From assembly GCA_043228905.1 (NCBI GenBank), contig JBHGNT010000004.1, positions 7,626,001 to 7,690,000 of the forward strand: a DNA stretch of 64,000 bases, in the 5' to 3' direction. The notes beneath the pieces are model-generated. The model was not told the origin of the DNA. It saw nothing but the letters and a program-made list of their open reading frames with translations, and ran no database searches. Below are positions 1-10,860 of the stretch, one piece after another (position 1 is the first letter of the stretch; each line of letters opens with the position of its first letter). The position numbers were made by a program, and so were the translations under genes. Origin of the DNA: Azolla caroliniana. Its lineage: Eukaryota; Polypodiophyta.

Positions 1-2
1 TA

Positions 3-2228
3 CGAGGGAAGGACGGCAAGGAGGGCCGGAAGCTGTGGCACGCCGTAGCTCAATGGATAACATTGCTCGTGCCGCCGGTCGAGACCGTCCAGCCAAAGAA
101 GCGGCCAAGAGTATCGGAAGGAAGCACCTCGAAGCCGGCGTCCAAACGACAGCAGCTGCTGGCGTCGAAGGCGACGAAAGGGAAGAAACGGGCCCCAGAA
201 CCGGAGGAGGTGTCACCGGTCCGACCCGTCAAAATAACCTTACGGAGACCAGGACAGAAGGAACCGGAACCCTTGACGGCACAGAAACATGCCGTGACAC
301 AGGAAGAGGAAACGGAGGAGCCAGAAGAGCACCTCCAACGACGGTCAAGAAGTAGGACCGCCGAGACAGGAGGGGAGCGGTCGTACCCGCGAGAGGCAGA
401 AACGCCCCCAACTCAACCTGAGCAAACCACAAGGGAAGAACCGGAACCGGTGCCTAGAGAACCGGTCTTGTCGACTTCTATAGAAGAAGTCAGTCCAACG
501 GCTCCGGAGACGGAGAGAACCGGAACTCAACAGCCGGCGAGCCCAGCCAGAGCACACGGCGGCCAAGGAGTAGAACCAGAACGGCATATGCAGGCAATCA
601 GGCCAGACAATTCCACGGTGAATGAGCCGACCCGACCAGTACAGCAACAAGGCACCAGTAGCATGTGGCTACGGTGGGTAGGCGAACAAATCGCCGGAGT
701 GGTCGAGTATATAGAGGCGGAAGAGAGAACGCACCAGGAACGGTTGCTCGTCACAACCGTAGATCTAGAGACGGCCCGGTCCAGAATCCGGAGCCTTGAA
801 GAAGACTTGGACAGGGTCACAAGGGAAACACAAGTCCAAGCACCGGTGACTCCGGGCAATGTACAGAATAAAGTGTCGGATCAACCTGTACATAGCAATC
901 AGACCCCGGCAACGGAAACCGTTCCGGAGAGAAATGCGGCACAAGCCCAAGAGCTTGCGGATTTAAAGGATGAGCTTGCTGCCCAAGAAGCGCTGAGGAG
1001 CCGCGAAAGAGAACTGAAGACGGCAGCGGAGGCAGAACTCAGAAAGACTGCTGAGAATCTACGCCGGGCCGAGGAGAGCTTACGGAAAGGCCACCAAGCG
1101 TACGACCGGCTCAAGGAGGAGAAGGAGAAAATGCTGCAAGAGAAGGAGAGACTCCGGAGGAACGCCGAAACAGAAGTAGAGCGCCTGAAAGAGGAACTCC
1201 GGCAGGTAAAGGACCGGGAGGACCGGAACCATCGCCAGATCAACGGCAAGCTCAAACTAAAAACAGAGGAATTTGAGAACTTGCACCGGGAGCATAAACG
1301 GTTGCAAACGGAGCACAAGGAACGGATGGATGAGCTCCGGCAAGCAGTTGATCGGACCGCAACCGCATTCGCCAAGGAACAAGCGGAAAACAGAAGACGG
1401 TTGGAAGAGGCGGAGAAGGTTCGGACAGAGCTCCTCAGGCAACAGCAGGCGGAAAAAGAAAGAGCGGCGGAGGTACTGCAGAGGCTGCAAACGACATATC
1501 AAGGGCAGCTGACGCGCTACAGGGAGCAGGCGGAGGATACGGCAAACCTCATCAAGCAGTTGAAGGAGGAGCGACAAGTGGTGGAAAGCAGAGCACAAAT
1601 GGGAGCAAGTCGCATCCAGGATATCATGCGGGCCTGGTTGAACCAGACCAAGAGCTTGATCGACAACGGCTCCGTCAAATGGTGGACCAAGTGGGCCACG
1701 GACGCGGCGGAACTCCAATTGCTCCGGGCCGACGTAGAGAACCGGCGAAAGGAGGGAGATGATTGCTATATGCTGACTTCCGAGGACTTCACCGGCATAA
1801 GAGATGAGCTTGCCGAAGACTTTCAAGCCTTGGCAGAGGACCAACTAGAGCAAGTCCGGCAACTTGTAGCTCAGCTGGACGACGACAGGCTGGAGGCGCA
1901 GATCCAGTTTGAAAGTTACGAGAGGTCCCGGATCCGGGGAGAGAAAGAACGAGAACCAGTTACGGTCAACCTCAGTGATGAGGAACCGTTACTGGAAGAA
2001 GACCGGACCGGAAGCAGTCAATCGGAGATGCCGGAGCCAGAGAGACAAACGGAGCAGCCGGAGGCAGCGAAACAAATGGAGCAGCAGCAGCAAGCAGAGC
2101 AGCCGGAGCAGCTTCAGTCCCAACCGCAACCACAGCAGCAGCAGCAAGCACAGCCGCAACAACCACAACCGGAAGAACAAGTGGAAATTCTTGAACAAAG
2201 TAATTTGGACAATTTAGGTGAACAATGA
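3..2228 (+). CDS. Long coiled-coil ORF of an LTR element, 5' end outside window
   Basis: The reading frame is open from the left edge (first whole codon at 3) to the TGA at 2226-2228, so this is the C-terminal ~741 codons of a longer protein. No ATG is needed inside the window. In order: a basic, proline-rich stretch (QPKKRPRVSEG, then RPVKITLRRPG); a low-complexity Glu/Pro/Thr/Arg segment; a strongly predicted coiled coil of roughly 300 residues rich in Glu, Arg, Lys, Leu and Gln (codons ~250-560); and an acidic, Gln-rich tail ending near VEILEQSNLDNLGEQ. I see no zinc knuckle, protease, RT, RNase H or integrase motif. A candidate LTR starts about 50 bp after the stop, so the ORF sits where an env-like or accessory ORF lies in some plant Ty3/gypsy elements. 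It could instead be the gag-like ORF of a non-autonomous element. Base composition is far more GC-rich than the flank. Function is not recognised. Confidence 0.6.
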   Translation, partial: RGKDGKEGRKLWHAVAQWITLLVPPVETVQPKKRPRVSEGSTSKPASKRQQLLASKATKGKKRAPEPEEVSPVRPVKITLRRPGQKEPEPLTAQKHAVTQEEETEEPEEHLQRRSRSRTAETGGERSYPREAETPPTQPEQTTREEPEPVPREPVLSTSIEEVSPTAPETERTGTQQPASPARAHGGQGVEPERHMQAIRPDNSTVNEPTRPVQQQGTSSMWLRWVGEQIAGVVEYIEAEERTHQERLLVTTVDLETARSRIRSLEEDLDRVTRETQVQAPVTPGNVQNKVSDQPVHSNQTPATETVPERNAAQAQELADLKDELAAQEALRSRERELKTAAEAELRKTAENLRRAEESLRKGHQAYDRLKEEKEKMLQEKERLRRNAETEVERLKEELRQVKDREDRNHRQINGKLKLKTEEFENLHREHKRLQTEHKERMDELRQAVDRTATAFAKEQAENRRRLEEAEKVRTELLRQQQAEKERAAEVLQRLQTTYQGQLTRYREQAEDTANLIKQLKEERQVVESRAQMGASRIQDIMRAWLNQTKSLIDNGSVKWWTKWATDAAELQLLRADVENRRKEGDDCYMLTSEDFTGIRDELAEDFQALAEDQLEQVRQLVAQLDDDRLEAQIQFESYERSRIRGEKEREPVTVNLSDEEPLLEEDRTGSSQSEMPEPERQTEQPEAAKQMEQQQQAEQPEQLQSQPQPQQQQQAQPQQPQPEEQVEILEQSNLDNLGEQ

Positions 2229-2280
2229 AAGGGCCGAGAAGGGTTCGACGTACAAGGTACTGTCCCACGGGCGTGCCATG

Positions 2281-2689
2281 TGTTACCGGCCGGCAAGGAG
2301 TCCAAAATACGGAATTAATTATATATGGTTGTAAATGAGGATAGTGTGGACGGACGGACTGGAAACGGTATGCCGTTCTAGATCCGGACGGATCCCGAAT
2401 AGGTGCGAGGGGCACCGTTTTGTACTACGGGCCGGAAACCTATTTAAAGGCCCGGACCCTATTGTAATGAGCGGATAATTAATAGAGCTTATGATGTTTG
2501 TACTTCTGTCTTGATTTCCGTTCTGTAATCACTGTTATATCTTACGCGTGTAATTAACCAAGCAATCTAATCGTGTAACCTACGTAAGTCGGTGTAATCA
2601 TTGAATCTTAATCCTATGCCGTAATCACCCTTTGGTGAAGTGTCTCCGTGACACCTTGTGTTAGGCCTTGTCCGGCTAAGCGAATAACA
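2281..2689 (+). repeat. Candidate 3' LTR of the coiled-coil-ORF element
   Basis: The segment begins TGTTACC and ends AATAACA, so its ends are inverted (TGTTA/TAACA), as expected of an LTR. A TATA-like TATTTAAAGG lies at 2441-2450. A purine-rich stretch (2226-2243) lies between the upstream stop codon and the LTR. No second copy is in the window, so the boundaries are inferred. Its right end abuts a truncated copia-A LTR, suggesting insertion into that LTR. Confidence 0.45.
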
Positions 2690-2899
2690 ACTAACTACAA
2701 CAACTACTCTCTCTTGGGGAATGTGAAGAGTCATAGTCATGGGCAATATGTAACTCATTAGTTATGTGTCATAGAATCATATTCTATGACACATAGTTAA
2801 TGTGTAGAGAGTAGTGGTGTGACTCTTGACCTTTGAGTAATCATATATTCTCAAAAGGTGTGTTCACACGTTGCACTATGTTGAGCTTGATTCTCAACA
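2690..2899 (-). repeat. Truncated copia-A type LTR
   Basis: On the minus strand it starts with TGTTGAGAATCAAGC, the same start as the LTRs at 34115-34499, 50909-51296 and 61520-61923. It contains the same palindrome around GTGTCATAGAAT. Only about the first 210 bp of the LTR is present. The rest is cut off where the element to the left begins. Confidence 0.75.
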
Positions 2900-3059
2900 C
2901 CTACCAAGAAAGCTTGATGGTACTCAATCTCAATTTTGAGGATTTGTAAACGAAGTGTACGTTATTATCAAATGCATGCCATAATATCTTGGATGGATGC
3001 CACTCAAGTTGCATTGGTAGGAATACTATTAATAGGTACAAAACATCACACAGTTTGCA

Positions 3060-3870
3060 CCATTATTAAGAAAATGGCACTCCCTTGTTAGATGATTTTG
3101 ATGGTTTCATCAAGCAATTTCAAGCAATTTTTTGGGGAAATTGATAGTGTAAGAACAACACTCAATAAGATTGGACAATTGAGATAAGGAGATTACCCTA
3201 CCTCAACGTATGCAATATATTTTCCCATTGTTGTATCTAATATTCATTTCCAGGGATAAAGAAGCCTTAATGGATCATTTCCATCATGGGCTATGCAATG
3301 ATGTGAAGGATTGAGTCAACACTCTTGATAAAGATCCAATAGCACTTACGAATGCTATTAGTTTGGTAGTACAATGTGATAATCAACCAGTTGAATGACA
3401 TTCTAAATGAAAACAAATATTATGAGCTCAAGGATAGAGCAAAGTTATGCATTTGTGGTCATTGTCCCATTGTTAAGCCTTACTCAAGCACCTAACACAA
3501 TTATTAAAGGTGACCCCACTCTAATGGAGATTGATGTACCACGTCATTGAGGGCCATTAACCAAAGTTGAAAAGAAAGGATGTTGAGCAAATAGTTTGTT
3601 TATATTGTGGTGGCCTAGAACACATAGTGATAAAATGTTCTCATCGACCTAAAGGACAATGTAATCAAGTAAGTGCTAAAGTTGTGTTGATTCTCAAGTT
3701 ACATCTAGACATCCTAGTAAAGCTAGTAGCCTTGCACCACTCGATACGTTTGAAGTTCTTAGCCAAGTAGATGATGTATTAAACAAATTAAGTCTAGCCA
3801 AAATAGGAGTCATTTCGTTGAGCAACCCTCAATTCATAAAGTTAGTCCATAGTGATTGTTCCATTGCATC
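3060..3870 (+). pseudogene. Decayed Ty3/gypsy gag with zinc knuckle
   Basis: Frameshifted and stop-riddled plus-strand sequence. Recognisable pieces are a gag-like stretch near 3280-3400 (the codons read like GLCNDVKD followed by DPIALTNAIS), PTLMEIDVPRH at 3513-3545, and GPLTKVEKK just after. A CCHC knuckle of the form C-x2-C-x4-H-x4-C (CLYCGGLEHIVIKC) lies in 3567-3770. This order (MEID, GPLT, knuckle) is typical of chromovirus-type gag. No flanking LTRs were found. It is an old dead fragment. Confidence 0.6.
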
Positions 3871-4039
3871 ATGTAGCTATTTCAAACAAATAAAAATCTC
3901 ACCCAGTTTATGCATACATAGCTTTTTCCACATACATTAACCATTTGGTTAAGTGTGTGTCCACAAGTGTGTCATTCTATTAAGTGTTTTTTTATAGATG
4001 TCAAAATCTAGATAAACTTTTTTTTACGTTGTTTCATAT

Positions 4040-4250
4040 TGTGAAGTGCTTTGAATAATAGAATAATCCCCCCCTTTCCATTAAGTTGGAGTTACATCTT
4101 ATAGGCATGTAGCCTGGCGGGTGTTTTCCCACTCCCATCAGTTATGGGGAGTTACCCTAATTACGAGGAGTTGATTGAGCCCTGATTTAGGTACGGTCAA
4201 TGTGACCCTGGTTAGGTGGGGCCTTGGTTAAGGTTCATGGTAATACCACA
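4040..4250 (-). repeat. 3' LTR of the gypsy element
   Basis: Minus-strand start TGTGGTATTACC and end CTTCACA. It is a direct repeat of 7843-8053 and is preceded on the minus strand by a purine-rich tract at about 4251-4262. Confidence 0.85.
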
Positions 4251-5440
4251 GTTCCCCTTGTAAAAAGAAGTTACTATGCGGTCGGAGTGAGCTGGGGTGT
4301 GGACGGTGGTTCCGAGCGGAAGGACGACATGGGCGTGGGTGTGGGTGGTGGTAGCGGATGGAAGGGCTTCATGCGGGACTACTGGGCTAAGGTGTAGCGG
4401 TTGTTGGAGGTGCGGCGGAGTAGGTAGGTAGTGTTGCGTATCTATTTTTGAACTTTGAAGGGGCCGATCCATCGATGCATGCGTGACTCGCTCAGGCCAC
4501 GACGACGGATTGGGAAATAGATGATGACTTTGTCACCGGCGTGGTATTGATGGTCAATGTGGCTTGCGTCGTGTTGTCATTTTTGGCGTAGTTGGGCTTG
4601 GTGCAGGTTGCTCGCAATGGCTTTGTGGAGGAGGGGTTGGAGTTGTTGCAAGTGGGACCACCAAGACACTGCTACGTTTGAGTGGAGTGGTGTGGTCAGT
4701 TGGGGGATTGCCGCTTCTGGGGGTAACCGCGGATCTCTGTTGTAGAGGGTGCAGAAGGGGCTAATGCGGGTGGAGGCCTACACAACTGTGTTGTAGGCAT
4801 GTGTAACGAAGGGCAAGATCCGGTCCCAAGTCGAGTGCAAAGGATCAATGTAGGCTGAGATTTGTTGCTTTAAGGTTTGATTGAGGCACTCTATCAATCC
4901 ATTTGTCTAGGGATGGTAGGGTGACGTAAATAATTGTTGGATTCCTAATTGTGCACAAACGAGACTTAGGAGCTCACTATTGAACTGGGGTCCCTGATCG
5001 GGCAAGATTTGGAGTGGGCAACCGTGGGGAAAGATAATTTTCTCCAGGAGTTTGGTGACAATGGTTGTAGCCTTGGCATTTGGGATGGCGATTGTCTCAG
5101 CCCAACGTGTCAAATACTCAGTTATTACGAGGATGAACTTGTTCCCTTCTTGTGATTCGGGAAAGGGGCCCAAAATGTCCCATCTGACAATTTCAAATGG
5201 AGCCTGAACCTGTATCGGATGTAAGAGGCCTTGAGCCACTTGAGGTGATTTGATGGTCTGACATGAGTTGCATGCTTTGATGTAGGAGGCGACCTCGTGG
5301 CGTAGCCCCGGGCAGTAGAATTTGCAACGGATTTTTTCTAGCATCTTGTGGAAGCCCAAGTGGCGGGATAGTGGGTGGTCATGGAAGAAATGAAGGTAAG
5401 ATAGGCACAATTGCTCAGGCACGTAGACTCAGGGTTCCTT
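4251..5440 (-). pseudogene. gypsy integrase
   Basis: Minus-strand ORF at 5422-4907 shows an integrase zinc-binding region (HLGFHKMLEK then CNSCQTIKSPQ) and the start of the catalytic core (VRWDILGPFPESQEGNKF, ILPDQGPQFNSEL). The frame is then broken by a stop near 4907. Downstream the remainder is readable through further stops, including LIECLNQTLKQQISAY and a C-terminal stretch with YHAGDKVIIYFP near 4530. Residues D (WDILG) and D (ILPDQG) are visible, and the third acidic residue is E in LIECLNQ. Integrase would insert the cDNA; here it is broken. Confidence 0.85.
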
Positions 5441-5475
5441 GCCTTCTTGGCAAAAAAGTACGACATTATCTTGGA

Positions 5476-6333
5476 TCATGAATTTCTTGGTGAGGGATGA
5501 TGTGGGCTCGGCGCGTAGGCGGTGACAGATGTCTTGAATCTTCTTGTCGTGCTGTTGCGTGCTCGCCATTTGGGATGAGGATACAAGGAAATCGGTTGTG
5601 CAGGAGGTGACCTGGTTCGCCTAAAGTGATATGCGTGATAATCCATCGGCGACGATGTTCTAGGAATTGCGACGATACTGCAAAGTGAACGTGTAATCCT
5701 GCAACGCCAAAACCCATCGGAGTAAGCAACCGGGTGGGTGAGCCTTCCGAATGAGGGAGAGTAATGATTGATGGTCGGTTTCAACTGATGTGGTTGATCC
5801 ATGCAGATACGGGTGGAAACGGTGGAATGCCCAGACGATGGCAAGCAACTCTTTTTTGGTTGTCGAGTAATTCTCCTCGGTTTTGGTAAGTGACCGAGTA
5901 TGTAGGCAATTGGGCATAGTTGGTTGTTGTCATCGGATTGTAGCAGGACGGCACCGAGGCCGACGTTGGAGGCATCTGTTTGCAGATTAAAAGGCTTCAT
6001 GAAATTAGGGTGTGCCAAAAGGTCAGAGGCTTGGAGCGTTCATTTGAGCTGGAGCAAGTTGGATTCGCAGGCGTTGGTCCATAGAAAAGGCTTGTCTTTT
6101 TTTAAGAGTGTGCACAGTGGGGCTGACAGGTCAGCTAGCCGTGGGATGAAGCGGAGAGAGAACATGAGGAGGCCGAGGAAGCGTTGAAGATGCTTGACTA
6201 TGGTGGGGCATGGGAATTTTTGGACTGCTTCCGTCTTCTCTGGGTCCATTTGTATTCCATCAGAGGAGATGACGTACCCGAGGAAGCAAAGGCGTGTACT
6301 ACCCCAACGACACTTCTTCAATTGCAGCTGCAA
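5476..6333 (-). pseudogene. gypsy RT remnant and RNase H
   Basis: Reading the minus strand, 6333-6040 holds the RT thumb/connection region (KKCRWGSTRLCFLGYVIS, then PTIVKHLQRFLGL). A frameshift follows, then RNase H: NLQTDASNVGLGAVLLQ, then, after another frameshift near 5900, TKKELLAIVWAFHRF and VETDHQSLL. The RT palm, including the YxDD active site, is absent: the text jumps from the end of protease to the helix before KKC. Short direct repeats around 6379-6425 mark the likely deletion point. Confidence 0.85.
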
Positions 6334-6390
6334 TCGATTGCGCTGAACACGAGTTAGGACCTCTTGAAGGACTTGGAGGTGGGTGGTATC

Positions 6391-6876
6391 TCACAGGTTG
6401 GTGTGGGTGGTATCTCGCAGGTTGGTGAAGAGCACGATTGGAAGGTGATTTGGGAGGACGAGCTGCCGTGAGGAGAAATTGAGACATGATCCACTACTGG
6501 GGAACCAATCACAGCCTAGAGTGATTGGGAACAGTTGTCGCGGGAGGACATAGAAACAGTGTTGGATCTTGGCGGAACTAATGGTGAGCGTGCATGTGAC
6601 TTGTGTATGTGAGTGGTATAGTTGTTGCCGGTCGCCGAAGAGGATTTTAATGGGTGGTGCATGGTTCGTGGGAAGTTGCAGTTGGGCTACTATGTCTGCG
6701 ATAATGGAAGAGATGCTAGTACCAGAGTCAAGGAGCACTTCTTGGGTTGTGTGTTGGAGGTGGGAGATCATGGTACGAGAGAAGTTGATGACGTGGTGGC
6801 ATGAACATGCAGGGGCGGCTCTCCCTGCGGCACCCCGTAGATTAGTTTTTCGGCGACTCAGAGAGAGAGGCATCAT
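6391..6876 (-). pseudogene. gypsy aspartic protease domain
   Basis: Minus-strand ORF with the retropepsin-like active site VLLDSGTSISSI, a flap-like region (ILFGDRQQLYHSHTQVTC) and a later hydrophobic segment (FPITLGCDWF). This is the usual layout between the gag knuckle and RT in Ty3/gypsy. After LPIVLF the frame runs into the RT deletion. Protease would process the Gag-Pol polyprotein. Confidence 0.82.
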
Positions 6877-6899
6877 CGGCTAATTGGACGTTCTGCTTC

Positions 6900-7837
6900 T
6901 ATTGTTGGTTTTGCCACTTCCTGTAGTGGAGCAGGATGTGGTCGTAGTTGTTGTAGTAGAAACATTTGGGGTGTCCTTGGGTGTCTCGTTCGGGCAAGGC
7001 ACGCTTTGTGCGTAATTGCATGTTCTAGACGTCAATGTCCATGGGAGTGGCCGTTGGCGTAGTGTTTGTATGATCGTGAATGAGATTACCTGGTGTGTGT
7101 AGGTCGTGTGCATCTGCAGCTTCTGTACGTTGGGCGGTGAGGGTGGCTTCGTGTAGTGTTTTCGGGCCTTGATCGCGTACCCGGTGGCGGAGGTCTTGTT
7201 GGATGCGTGGCCAGAAGAAAAACAACTTCATGTCTTCTGACATGTTGGGGTCAGCCCGTCGTAGGATCTACAAAAACCGAACCGCGAACTGGGTGATGGG
7301 TTCACGTGGTTGTTGGGCGATTGATTCAAGTTGTTGTAGGGCTGTCTGATGGGAATCTTGATGTGCGAAATTCCGAATCATGGCTGCCCATAACAGGTTC
7401 CATTGGTTGCATGTCTCCTCGGGTTGTTGCATGAGCCATGTTGTTGTGATATTCTCGAGAAGTGTCTTCATTTCCATTGCCTTCCGTGGGTGTGGCCACT
7501 GGTGGTAATTGGCCACCATGTCGAAATAATCTAGCCAAGAGAGGATGCCCTTTGATGGTAGGCCGGAAAATGGTTTTGGGCAAACTCGGGGGTCTAGGAG
7601 ATTCTGTTGTGGCTTGGATCGTGCTGAGAGGAATGACAACATGGCTTGGTTAGTATGGTTAACTTGTAAAATAATACTAGACATTGTCGAAACCAGTTGG
7701 TCAATTGGCGATGAGTGGTGATGTTCTTGAGTTTGTTGCTGCAAGAATTCTGGACTCATGGAGTTTGTGTTGTCGTTGTTGTTGTCGTGCTGCATTGTGG
7801 CATGTGTTGTTGGGGCTGCTCTGCCCGTCTTCTCCAC
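6900..7837 (-). pseudogene. gypsy gag
   Basis: Gag begins just inside the 5' LTR; the frame is open from a GTG at 7837, with an in-frame ATG about 15 codons later. It contains a Gln/His/Asn-rich N-terminus, then the retrotransposon gag fold (LSWLDYFDMVANYHQW, QWNLLWAAMIRNF, LESIAQQPREPITQFAVRF). A stop near 7268 and another near 7025 interrupt it. The nucleic-acid-binding knuckle near 6915-6970 reads CFYYNNYDHILLHY, so two of the CCHC cysteines are replaced by tyrosine and the knuckle is dead. Confidence 0.82.
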
Positions 7838-7842
7838 CAGGA

Positions 7843-8053
7843 TCTAAAGTGCTCTGAATAATAGAATAAACCTCCCCCTTTCCATTAAGTTGGAGTTACA
7901 TCTTATAGGCATGTAGCCTGACAGGGGTTTTCTTGCCCCATAAGTTATGGGGAGTTGCCCTAATTACGGGGAGTTGATTGAGCCCTGATTTAGGTACGGT
8001 CAATGTGACCCTGGTTAGGTGGGGCCTTGGTTAAGGTTCATGGTAATACCACA
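7843..8053 (-). repeat. 5' LTR of the gypsy element
   Basis: Direct repeat of 4040-4250, 211 bp. The inner end is mutated (minus-strand CTTTAGA instead of CTTCACA). A likely primer-binding site begins TGGTGGAGAAG at about 7837 on the minus strand; I do not recognise the matching tRNA. Confidence 0.85.
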
Positions 8054-8057
8054 ATAT

Positions 8058-9120
8058 GACAAAATTACATCAAACAAAATTAAAACATTACATAAACTGA
8101 ATTCAACATATGGACTCCAATTCATGTAGAAGATAACTATGCCATAAAAAACTCATTGGTATAATCTTTAAGATCTAGTTGTTTCTTTATGCATGGTTTA
8201 AGCAATAAAAAAAGGAGTACAATGTTAGAGGCCATTCTTTCATAGTTCCTTAAGATGTCAAGTGGACAACCCATTTGATTATGAAATAGGCCTATGCCTC
8301 CATTTTCATAGTTTGGCAATCAAAACCCATTTTTGGGCATGTACACAAAGTCATCATACATGGGGAAGAATCTATGAATAATGTATGCAACAACATGCTG
8401 AGCAACAACGTAGGGGCGATTATAGCAACAAGATGCGTTTGATCATAATATTGAGTTATCAGAGTGGTTGTTGGGGCTACGCTTTCTCAAAATGTGTAGA
8501 GGAAAAAAATTCATGTAAAAAGCCCTAAGTGCACACGTTTTCCTTGAGATCAAAGTGTGCACTTGACTGTACATATAAAAAACATGAGATAAGCTAATAA
8601 AGCTTAATAAAATAAAGCACAAAACAAACCTATATTAAAGGGAACTATGATGCATTTGAGGAAAGGTTTTTTTTCATTTGGTTGCTATTTACCAATCTTA
8701 TAAATTCAAAAAATTCTCTTTTAATACCATTGCACTACCAATACAACTTAGATTGAGTCTACCTAACCTAATATTGTTTGCACAATCTTGATATCTTTCT
8801 AAACTAAAAAATATATCTTAATTATACTAATATTAGTCGAATATCTCAATTACCATATAAAACATTCTCTCTTATATAATCTTATGAACTCTCTAAACAA
8901 AATAATTAAACCATCTCCTACCACAAAACATTAATTTTGTAGACCTCGTTTTATGTTTCTTGGCTTAGCCTTGAAATCTGGTCACCTAGTATCTACATGT
9001 TTAAATGTTGGACAATTGACCGAAATTAACATAACATTGACTATATTGGCATTCATGGAATATCAACTCATTAATTTTGAGAGGAAGTGGTGGTGTATTT
9101 GGGTCCACTCTACTTTGATA
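8058..9120. other. AT-rich stretch with no gene seen
   Basis: No domain, splice pattern or terminal-repeat structure recognised. ORFs are short and of low complexity. It may be decayed transposon sequence. Confidence 0.5.
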
Positions 9121-10500
9121 GTCGTGGCCAGTGTTGGGCAAAGTTTGTAGCCCCTACCGGAAATTTTCCTGCTTCTCATGAACCTAACCGGAATTTTAAA
9201 ATTTTGGCCGGCCACGTTCCTACCAACGACAATGTCAACCGGAACATGTTGAAATTTTTTTTGGCCACATAACCAAAAAAAAATCTAATGCAATACAAAA
9301 TCAAATCAATCACAAAATTTTGGAACCCAAAAACTAAAGATATATATTTACCAAAAAATATTCTAACTCTATAAACATAATTCACTTTTCAAACCTTTAT
9401 AAAGTAGCATTAACAACATTAGATCAAATTAGATGTAATATATAGAAAGTTCCAAAACAAAATCGATCACATTTATAAAGTTTTAATCTATATCTTCTAT
9501 GAAGTCCTCGATCTCATCATCATGCTCCTGAGATGTTCCTGTAAAAATATGACGATATGCCTTGCTTTCTCGCCACAACAAAATGCTAGCATTGAAGTCA
9601 TGTTCTTCTAGTTCAGGTCCTTCAATAGTTCAGGTCCTTCAATAGAGATTTACAAATGGGAGGAATGGACAGAAATTGATTTGCAATGGTATGAAGTGTT
9701 AATTCATGCACATAAAGATAACTTACACAAGGTAACTTACCCTTATACTTGAAAGTTCAAGGTCAGTTGATGAGATAGGTAAAAACATCCAACATGTTTA
9801 TTGTCTCGATAACATCCCCTTTTACTTTGTTCAAAGAAGAACTCCCCAAGGACAACATGTGTTTCTAAAATTATACATACATAGAGACATGCATCCCCTA
9901 AACCCTTGTCATCTTGGTGATGAGTTTTGGTATATCTCTTCTCAATGGGCAGGCAATTCGATTAATTGAACATATGTGACCCATGTCATCTTAATGATCA
10001 CTTTAGGTATTCTCTTCTTAGTGGACAAGCAATTTGATTAATTGGAGCTAACTATAATTTTTTCGCATGTAGTAGTACTCTTTGTCATCTACTATCCAAT
10101 TTAGTGAAGTTAAGGGATCCCCTCATTAGTCTCTAAATGGAACTGCAATAGGGTCATGTCCTGAAGTTACCAACAACATACAAATGATTAGCCTTATCCA
10201 TGCGTGTACTTCAATCACTTTGTCCTATGGGGCATCAACATGCTTGCATAAGCCTCACAAAGGGGCCTTTTGCACTTCATCCTGCATTTCATCTCTTCAC
10301 GACAACGAGCATAAACCGACATATAACAAATCTTATGTGACAAATCATGGGAGGTTATCTAATGATCGGCATTCTAAATCATGATAGTAATCCATTGGGT
10401 CACGCTTGATGCTTTGAAAGAGATTAGGTAATGACTAATGTATAGATTAGGATTAGGCTATTAGGAAGTAAAAGATAAAAAAGGGAAATGGACTGTATAG

Positions 10501-10860
10501 AGGGCATTGGATTACAATGGCAATGGTATTGGCAATGGCAATGGCTATGGTAATGCCCACATCAATGGCAATGGAATTGGTGATGCTAATGATCATTCCG
10601 TGGGAGAAGATCACAAAGGCATCCATCTACTCATAGGTACTACTACAGTTACTACTACTACTACTCAAGTTCAATGCCCACCTTCACCCCTTGGTGGACA
10701 CTTTGCTAGGAGCAAGAGCGTCGGAAGCGTGTCTATCTTATCTTCGAATGTGCCGATGCATAACCACCATGTTATTAGCCCCAAGCCGCCGTCTCGCAAC
10801 GGCGCGACTCGCCTCCTCAAGTGGTTCAAGAAGACATTCAGCAGTAAGCCCAAGAAATGA
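10501..10860 (+). CDS. Unrecognised exon-like ORF inside the hAT-like element
   Basis: The open frame is preceded directly by TATAG at 10496-10500, which reads as both an in-frame stop and a splice acceptor, and it has no in-frame ATG at its start. It therefore looks like a last exon rather than a whole gene. The product is Gly/Asn-rich (GNGIGNGNGYGN), then Thr-rich, then ARSKSVGSVSIL, and it ends in a very basic amphipathic tail (TRLLKWFKKTFSSKPKK) before TGA. Such a tail suits membrane or nucleic-acid association, but I do not recognise the family. It may be a captured host exon. Confidence 0.4.
   Translation, partial: RALDYNGNGIGNGNGYGNAHINGNGIGDANDHSVGEDHKGIHLLIGTTTVTTTTTQVQCPPSPLGGHFARSKSVGSVSILSSNVPMHNHHVISPKPPSRNGATRLLKWFKKTFSSKPKK

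Larger units (their letters stand above)
4040..8053 (-). mobile_element. Ty3/gypsy LTR retrotransposon, RT core deleted
   Basis: Two directly repeated 211-bp LTRs (4040-4250 and 7843-8053) bracket minus-strand gag, protease, a partial RT, RNase H and integrase in the Ty3/gypsy order. The polypurine tract ACAAGGGGAAC precedes the left (3') LTR. An ATAT flanks each outer end (4036-4039 and 8054-8057), a weak TSD of 4 bp rather than the usual 5. The LTRs differ at a modest number of sites and the coding region has several stops and frameshifts, so this is not a recent insertion. The element is shorter than an autonomous gypsy because the RT palm is missing, and it cannot move by itself. Confidence 0.88.

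Noticed and set aside
899-1375. Ser/Arg/Phe-rich minus-strand ORFs opposite the coiled-coil ORF
   Set aside because: Antisense shadow of a strongly biased coding frame.
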